Below the pieces are notes generated by a model, which was given only the letters and a program-made list of their open reading frames with translations, made no database searches and had not been told where the DNA came from. This document shows, piece after piece, positions 6,011-10,621 of a stretch of DNA of 10,621 nt (the first letter of the stretch is position 1; each line of letters starts with the position of its first letter). The translations under genes and the position numbers were made by a program. This DNA is from Rubripirellula sp. (GTDB lineage Bacteria > Planctomycetota > Planctomycetia > Pirellulales > Pirellulaceae): positions 1 to 10,621 of the forward strand of contig JARFQX010000892.1 in the NCBI GenBank assembly GCA_029287555.1, in the 5' to 3' direction.

Positions 6011-8971
6011 ATGCCAAGGCAATCAAAAGCAGCGCCGAGGCAATCAAAAAAAGCGCCAAAGCAATCAAAAGAAGCGCCGAGGCATCGAAACGCGGCGCCG
6101 CGGCAACCCGAAGCAGCGGTCATCCCCAAGCCTGACTGCGAGCAACCGTTGCGGGCCGTTTGTTCCTCGGTACCCGTTGGCATCTTCTTGGCCGACCAGC
6201 GCGGTCGCTGGATCTACGTCAACGAAATCGCAGCAGAGTTGCTTGGCGAGCCAGCCCCTCCGGAGCCCTCAAGCCAGGAGCCCTCAAGCCAGGAGCCCTC
6301 GAGCCAGTCGTCGTCGACCCATGTTGGCCGGTGTTCGGGCGAGGCCCCGATCGTCGACTGGCTCTCCAAATTACATGCTTCCGACCGCGACCGTGTGGCG
6401 TCTCGGTGGCAGGACTTTGTGCGGGAGGAACATCGTTTCTCGGATCAATTTCGTCTGCAGCATGCCGACGGTTCGATCGTGTGGGTAGAAGTCAAGGCGA
6501 CGAAACGGGATGGCTCGGGGGACGATCCGAGCGGAGTGATTGGAACGGTTGTCGACACCTCGTCCCACAAGCAGACCGAGCATTTTCTCGAACTCGAAAA
6601 CGATTTGCTCGAAGCCGTCGCGACCGGCATTCCACTTGAGGAGGCACTCCTACGACTGGTGAGATTCATCGAGAGTCAGGCGAGCGACATGCTTGCATCG
6701 GTCTTGCTGGTCGATCCTGAAGGGAAGCATCTTCGGCTGGGGGCGTCCCCGTCGCTTGATGATGCTTACAACGACATGGTCGACGGCATCCAAATTGGTG
6801 AGGGGGTGGGTTCTTGTGGAACCGCTGCGTTTCGCGGTGAGCCCGTGTTCGTCAACGACATCGAATCGGACCCGCTTTGGGCCGGAGTCAGGGGTCTAGC
6901 CCGTCGTTTCGGCTTGCGTGCCTGTTGGTCGACCCCGCTGACGGATCGTACCGGTAAGGTGCTCGGAACGTTCGCGGTGTATCGCAAAGTGCCAGGCCCA
7001 CCGACGGCGCGTCACATGCGAATCATCGATGTCGCGACCCATCTCGCCTCGATCCTGCTGGCGCGTCACCGCGATGACCGGAAATTGATGCGAAGCGAAC
7101 AACGTTTTCGCCACATCTTTGAGCGCGCCGCGGTGGGCGTCGCCCAGATTGAATCACGCTCGGGGCAGATCCTTCGTGCGAACAGGCGATACTGCGAAAT
7201 CCTGGGAACGCCCGAAGAGGAGTTGCGAGGGAAGACCTGGATGGAACTTACCCATCCGTCAGATCTTGCCGCCGACGAGTGGCAGATGGCTCGTTTATTG
7301 AGTGGCGAGATTCGGGAATTCGCGCTCGAGAAACGACTGCAGCGTCGCGATGGTTCGTTCGTTTGGGTAAACCTCAATGTTTCCGCCATGTGGCCCGAAG
7401 ACGGAGAGCCGAGCACTCACAGTGCGGTGCTTGAAGACATCACCGAGCGGAAGCAGGCCGAAGAGGCCTTGCGACTGAGCGAGCAACGTTTTCGAAACCT
7501 TGTGCAGACGGCGCCCTTCGGCGTGCTGCGAATCGATTTGGATGGACGTATCACGTTCGGTAATTCCGCCGTCAGCACCATCTACGGTTGTGCCCCGAAC
7601 GATCTGATCGGAGAAAAGATCTGGGATCTCGGTTTTGAAGCCGTCGATCGCCAGTGCATGATCGAGCAAATGCCGATCAGCGGCATCGGGGCGAGCCAGG
7701 CTCGAGATCGTCGGGCGGGGCAGGGATTTCTCACGAAGCATCGGACCCGAGACGGACGAACGATCGAGGTCTATATCGACTGGAGTCACGAACGAGATCG
7801 TGATGGAAAAATCATCGGAAGAATCGTCGTCATTTCGGATGTCACCAAGCGGCGAGAGTTTGAGCGACAGCTCGAGTTTCAAGCGGATGTCTTGAACCGA
7901 GTCAGCGACGCGGTGATCGTGACCGACCAACGCCACGCGGTCACTTACGCCAATGAGGCAGCCCAGCGGATGTTTGAGATCTCCGATCAGCACCGCGCCG
8001 GCGTCACGGTCCTGCCAATTCATCAGCGGCTACTCCTTTCCGGGCCGCTGCACCGCGGCGTGATCGAGGCGCTGCAGACGTCGGGTCAGTGGCAAGGAGA
8101 GATGGAACTGGACATCGAGGGCGGCGAGGCGACCGCCGAGGTAAAACTCAAGCGGTTTCGATCGCCCGACAGTAACGACCGCTACCTGCTGTTGCTGCTG
8201 CGGGATATCTCGATGCGGAAGCTCGCCGAATTAGAACGACGCCAGCACCGAGATACGCTGGCTCACGTGACCCGTCTGAGCACGATGGGCGAGTTGGTGG
8301 CGGGGCTTGCTCATGAAGTCAAACAACCACTCTACGCCATCACGAACTATGCCACCGCCGCCTCGATCTCCCTGCAGAATGTCGAGCCCGGTGGACGGAT
8401 CGAAGAAGCATGGCTAGACGACCTGCAGGAGTTTAACGACGGGGTCCGCCGCGCTTCGCAACGCGCGGGCGAAATCATTCAACGACTGCGTGAATTCGCC
8501 CGCAAGAGCGATCAGTCCCGCGAAACCCTTAACCTCAACGAAGTGATTCACGATTCCATTGATCTGGTGGCCTTTGAGGCGCGTCAATGCGATGCAGTCG
8601 TTACGCTGCAGTTGCAGGAACCGCTGCCAAGGGTCTTGGCGGATCGCGTTCAATGTGAACAAGTAATCGTAAATTTGTTGCACAACGCCTACGAGGCACT
8701 CGAAAGAATCGATGCGCCGCGGCGCGTGATCGTGCGTTCACGAAGCCGAGGCGAGACCGTCGAGATCGAGGTCGAGGACCACGGACCGGGCGTTGAACCA
8801 GAGCAGCAGGCCAAGATCTTCGAGGCTTTTTGCACCAACAAACCCGCAGGCATGGGAATGGGTCTGGCAATCAGCCGAACGATTGTCGAGGATCACGGTG
8901 GTCGGCTCTCGGTCGAATCAAATGCGCGCGGCGGAGCCACCTTCATCGTTTCACTACCGGTCGCGGCGTGA
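6011..8971 (+). CDS. Soluble multi-PAS/GAF sensor histidine kinase (FixL/NtrB-like core)
   Basis: Cytoplasmic sensor kinase of 986 residues with no membrane helix. Domains: low-complexity tail (1-46); PAS1 (about 47-190) interrupted by a Ser/Pro/Gln repeat; GAF (about 195-355, with GEGVGSCGTAAFRGEPVFV at 263-281 and ACWSTPL at 304-310); PAS2 (about 361-485, closing with the PAC-like LEDITERKQAEEAL); PAS3 (about 489-620); PAS4 (about 622-740); HisKA with H-box GLAHEVKQPLYAI (765-777, phosphoacceptor His768); and HATPase with N-box NLLHNAYEAL (888-897), G1 DHGPG (923-927) and G2 GMGMGLAIS (947-955). The HEVKQPL form resembles FixL/DctB-type kinases. ATG 6011 is preferred over GTG 5768, whose extra 81 residues lack any domain and cover the presumed promoter region; neither start has a clear Shine-Dalgarno. 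No receiver domain is present and no response regulator is adjacent, so partner and ligand are unknown. Confidence 0.92.
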   Translation: MPRQSKAAPRQSKKAPKQSKEAPRHRNAAPRQPEAAVIPKPDCEQPLRAVCSSVPVGIFLADQRGRWIYVNEIAAELLGEPAPPEPSSQEPSSQEPSSQSSSTHVGRCSGEAPIVDWLSKLHASDRDRVASRWQDFVREEHRFSDQFRLQHADGSIVWVEVKATKRDGSGDDPSGVIGTVVDTSSHKQTEHFLELENDLLEAVATGIPLEEALLRLVRFIESQASDMLASVLLVDPEGKHLRLGASPSLDDAYNDMVDGIQIGEGVGSCGTAAFRGEPVFVNDIESDPLWAGVRGLARRFGLRACWSTPLTDRTGKVLGTFAVYRKVPGPPTARHMRIIDVATHLASILLARHRDDRKLMRSEQRFRHIFERAAVGVAQIESRSGQILRANRRYCEILGTPEEELRGKTWMELTHPSDLAADEWQMARLLSGEIREFALEKRLQRRDGSFVWVNLNVSAMWPEDGEPSTHSAVLEDITERKQAEEALRLSEQRFRNLVQTAPFGVLRIDLDGRITFGNSAVSTIYGCAPNDLIGEKIWDLGFEAVDRQCMIEQMPISGIGASQARDRRAGQGFLTKHRTRDGRTIEVYIDWSHERDRDGKIIGRIVVISDVTKRREFERQLEFQADVLNRVSDAVIVTDQRHAVTYANEAAQRMFEISDQHRAGVTVLPIHQRLLLSGPLHRGVIEALQTSGQWQGEMELDIEGGEATAEVKLKRFRSPDSNDRYLLLLLRDISMRKLAELERRQHRDTLAHVTRLSTMGELVAGLAHEVKQPLYAITNYATAASISLQNVEPGGRIEEAWLDDLQEFNDGVRRASQRAGEIIQRLREFARKSDQSRETLNLNEVIHDSIDLVAFEARQCDAVVTLQLQEPLPRVLADRVQCEQVIVNLLHNAYEALERIDAPRRVIVRSRSRGETVEIEVEDHGPGVEPEQQAKIFEAFCTNKPAGMGMGLAISRTIVEDHGGRLSVESNARGGATFIVSLPVAA
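6014..6118 (+). repeat. 21-bp tandem repeat, 5 units, coding basic N-terminal heptads
   Basis: Five in-frame 21-bp units directly after the kinase start ATG encode PRQSKAA, PRQSKKA, PKQSKEA, PRHRNAA and PRQPEAA (residues 2-36). The first three units are close copies (about CC[G/A]A[G/A]GCAATCAAAA plus a variable Ala/Lys/Glu codon); the last two have diverged. The result is a basic, Pro/Ala/Gln-rich, probably disordered tail. If translation begins elsewhere, the repeat still lies in the same open frame. Confidence 0.9.
6263..6307 (+). repeat. 15-bp tandem repeat, 3 units, coding EPSSQ x3
   Basis: Three head-to-tail copies of GAGCCCTCAAGCCAG, the third with one A-to-G change, encode EPSSQ three times (kinase residues 85-99). 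They lie inside the first PAS domain, between the strand-helix segment ending ELLGEP and the later IVDWLSKLHASDRDRV segment. That is a place where PAS domains normally have short helices. Confidence 0.93.
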
Positions 8972-9029
8972 GACAGGAAGGGCGAGGGGCGGAGGGTGTC
9001 TGGAGTCCGTAGCGGGAAAATGCTGGCGT

Positions 9030-9135
9030 GTAGGCCGGTATCCAGGAGCGCAGCGACGCCGATCCGGCAAAGGCTCTTGCTCGGCGTCGAATTGTTGTTC
9101 GCCGCCGGATCGGCGCTTCGCTTGATTCGGCCTAC
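9030..9135. repeat. REP-like imperfect palindrome (about 106 nt)
   Basis: The ends GTAGGCCG (9030-9037) and CGGCCTAC (9128-9135) are perfect reverse complements. Further in, 9047-9053 pairs with 9116-9122 at six of seven positions, and CGCCGATCCGGC (9057-9068) pairs perfectly with 9104-9115. This leaves a 35-nt loop. A competing 9-bp stem is possible between CGACGCCGA (9054-9062) and TCGGCGTCG (9081-9089). The structure lies between the kinase stop and the beta-helix gene. Its general form (GC-rich palindrome with GTAGGCC ends, intergenic) recalls enterobacterial REP/BIME elements. There is no U-tract after it (ACTTTGAATT follows), so a standard intrinsic terminator is not indicated. Confidence 0.75.
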
Positions 9136-9159
9136 TTTGAATTCCCGGACATCCTCCAG

Positions 9160-9175
9160 TAGCGAGTAGCGAGAT
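9160..9175 (+). repeat. Two-copy heptamer repeat (TAGCGAG) upstream of beta-helix gene
   Basis: The sequence AGTAGCGAGTAGCGAG contains TAGCGAG twice in a row, four to seven bases before the start codon of the next gene. The heptamer matches the minus-strand units of the large array at 4265-4404 (TGGCGAG, AAGCGAG) in its last five bases. It occupies the place where a Shine-Dalgarno would be expected, and none stronger is seen. Confidence 0.7.
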
Positions 9176-9179
9176 TCTT

Positions 9180-10565
9180 ATGCGATCCAATAGCATGCGG
9201 TATGGCTTGACGGCTTTGGTTTTCTTGACGGCCTTGAGTAGTTGGTGCCAAGGCCAATGGACGCGCACCGTCGAACAGATTCCCGACTATCAGTCACTGC
9301 CTGACAGCACCGCTGCACTGCAGGAAGCCATTGAACAATCGGGAGGCCAGCTTCGTCTCGACCGAAAACGTTACCGAATCACGAAGCCTTTGCGACTCAA
9401 TTTGGTCCGTCACGGGGCGGCTAGAATCGACGCGGTCACCGGCTCGACTTTAATCATGGATGGTCCTGGCCCCGCTTTGCTGATCGTGGGGAATCACCGG
9501 GGTACCGCGTCGCCCAAGTCGTTCGTGCCGGCAACTTGGAATCAACGCATGCCACTGATTGAAGGGCTTGAGATTATTGGCGCCCATCCTGAAGCCGATG
9601 GCATCGAAATGCGGTGGACGGTCGGCGCGATCTTGCAGCAGGTTTCTGTGCGATGGTGTCGCGATGGTATTCGATTGGCCGAACGAAACCGGAACGTCAT
9701 CGTTTCAAATTGCCATCTCTACCAGAATTCGGGGGTGGGCCTGTACTTGGACGATGTCAATCTTCATCAAATCAACGTCGCGGCTTGCCACATCTCCTAC
9801 AACGCCGGGGGAGGCGTGGTGGTCCGCGACGGCAACGTTCGTAACCTCCAGGTCACTGGCTGTGACATCGAGGGGAACATGCCAGACGACGAAACACCGA
9901 CCCGCGCGGCCAACGTCTGGATCGATCTCAGTGGCTCCGCAGACGATGCCAGTCGCTCGATCGCCGAAATCTCGATTACCGGGTGCACCATCCAGCACTC
10001 GGCGAACTACTCGGGCGATGAATCCAAAACGGTCGCCCCCGGCGGCGCCAACATTCGACTCGCAGGCAAAGCCATCTACCCCATCGATTCGGTGACCATC
10101 TCGGGCAACGTGCTCAGCGACACCACCCACAACATTCACATCGATCATGCCCAGGACGTCACCATTGGCGGCAACACCTTCTTTGCTCCCAAGCCTGCGA
10201 ACTTGTGGGTGCAAAACAGCCGGCGGGTGGTCGTGCACGGCAATACGTTCAACCCCAGGCAGTTTGTCCGGCCAGGCACGATTCGCTTTGAGCAATGCAG
10301 CGACTGCGTCCTCGCGGCCTCAACGCTGCACCGCTTCGCCACTGACCAGGGCGCGATCGTGCTGGACGGTTGCAACGGATTCAACCTGACCGGATTGAGT
10401 CTCTCGGAGTGCGGGTCGGGGATCGTCTTGCGTGACAGTTCCGAGATTCTGATCAGCGGATGTCAGGTGCGAGATACCCAGGGAGGCCCAGACCTGGTCG
10501 TCGAAGCCTCGTGCGAAAAGATCACTCTAGAAGGCAATGCCTTCAGCGGGGAAATAAGGCAGTAG
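9180..10565 (+). CDS. Secreted right-handed parallel beta-helix protein
   Basis: Probable exported protein of 461 residues, related to the pectate lyase/NosD-type beta-helix superfamily. A hydrophobic signal peptide spans about residues 7-22, with cleavage probably near CQGQ (23-26); SSWC is a poor lipobox. The segment DSTAALQEAIEQSGGQLRL (42-60) resembles the N-terminal cap of pectate-lyase-3-type proteins. From about residue 125 to the end there are roughly eleven rungs of 22-25 residues, two with longer loops. They repeat a pattern of alternating hydrophobics followed by Cys or Asn: C178, C203, C228, C269, N310, N332, N355, C428, N453. The family binds or cleaves acidic polysaccharides, but no catalytic triad was recognised, so enzymatic activity is unproven. 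ATG 9195 (residue 6) is an equally plausible start and would give a more compact signal peptide. The upstream palindrome separates it from the kinase, so it may be its own transcription unit. Confidence 0.87.
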   Translation: MRSNSMRYGLTALVFLTALSSWCQGQWTRTVEQIPDYQSLPDSTAALQEAIEQSGGQLRLDRKRYRITKPLRLNLVRHGAARIDAVTGSTLIMDGPGPALLIVGNHRGTASPKSFVPATWNQRMPLIEGLEIIGAHPEADGIEMRWTVGAILQQVSVRWCRDGIRLAERNRNVIVSNCHLYQNSGVGLYLDDVNLHQINVAACHISYNAGGGVVVRDGNVRNLQVTGCDIEGNMPDDETPTRAANVWIDLSGSADDASRSIAEISITGCTIQHSANYSGDESKTVAPGGANIRLAGKAIYPIDSVTISGNVLSDTTHNIHIDHAQDVTIGGNTFFAPKPANLWVQNSRRVVVHGNTFNPRQFVRPGTIRFEQCSDCVLAASTLHRFATDQGAIVLDGCNGFNLTGLSLSECGSGIVLRDSSEILISGCQVRDTQGGPDLVVEASCEKITLEGNAFSGEIRQ

Positions 10566-10621
10566 GGCAGTAAGTGAGTAAGTGAGTAAGTGAGTCATGC
10601 GCCGTAAACTGCCCCACTGCC
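10558..10621. repeat. Inverted repeat enclosing an 8-bp tandem repeat, at window edge
   Basis: GGCAGTAGGGCAGT (10558-10571) and ACTGCCCCACTGCC (10608-10621) pair at 13 of 14 positions; the mismatch is A10564 against C10615. The loop is 36 nt. Its left part consists of the octamer GTAAGTGA three times (10570-10593), followed by GTCATGCGCC. The left arm contains the TAG stop of the beta-helix gene (10563-10565). It could form a 3'-end hairpin for that transcript, but the right arm reaches the window edge, so the full extent and any U-tract cannot be seen. Confidence 0.75.

Noticed and set aside
9559..10295. Alternative frames on both strands inside the beta-helix gene
   Set aside because: They are shadows of a frame with a signal peptide and regular beta-helix rungs.

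Overview
The window looks like chromosomal DNA of a planctomycete (Pirellulales/Rhodopirellula-like). This is inferred from gene content, not from a marker gene. The signs are a FecR-domain membrane protein, a Tat-exported Gfo/Idh/MocA oxidoreductase with the C-terminal signature common in that phylum, a large soluble PAS/GAF histidine kinase, a secreted parallel beta-helix protein, moderately high GC, and start codons mostly without a clear Shine-Dalgarno sequence. No rRNA, tRNA, CRISPR array, transposase or phage gene was seen.

Left third (1-4229, + strand): a FecR-domain protein whose frame is still open at the left edge, so its N-terminus is probably outside the window. It is followed after 62 bp by a HlyD/MacA-type membrane fusion protein and after another 71 bp by a MacB/FtsX-type ABC permease. 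Together they read as an operon for the adaptor and membrane parts of a MacAB-like exporter. The ATPase subunit is missing from the visible segment.

Middle (4230-6010): the permease and a minus-strand oxidoreductase converge on a 20-unit array of a 7-bp repeat (4265-4404) that fills most of the gap between their stop codons. The oxidoreductase starts at 5723 and diverges from the kinase gene across a 287-bp intergenic region with four CGTTCA direct repeats.

Right part (6011-10621): a 986-residue cytoplasmic sensor kinase (PAS-GAF-PAS-PAS-PAS-HisKA-HATPase) with two in-frame tandem repeats near its N-terminus and no adjacent response regulator. Next comes a 208-bp intergenic region with a REP-like palindrome of about 106 nt and a two-copy heptamer repeat. 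A secreted right-handed beta-helix protein follows, and its stop codon lies in the left arm of a 14-bp inverted repeat enclosing an 8-bp tandem repeat at the window edge.

The genes are mostly recognisable families. The less ordinary content is the dense set of short tandem repeats and palindromes at gene boundaries, the exporter without its ATPase, and the repeat insertions in the kinase. I found no convincing case for a wholly new multi-gene system.
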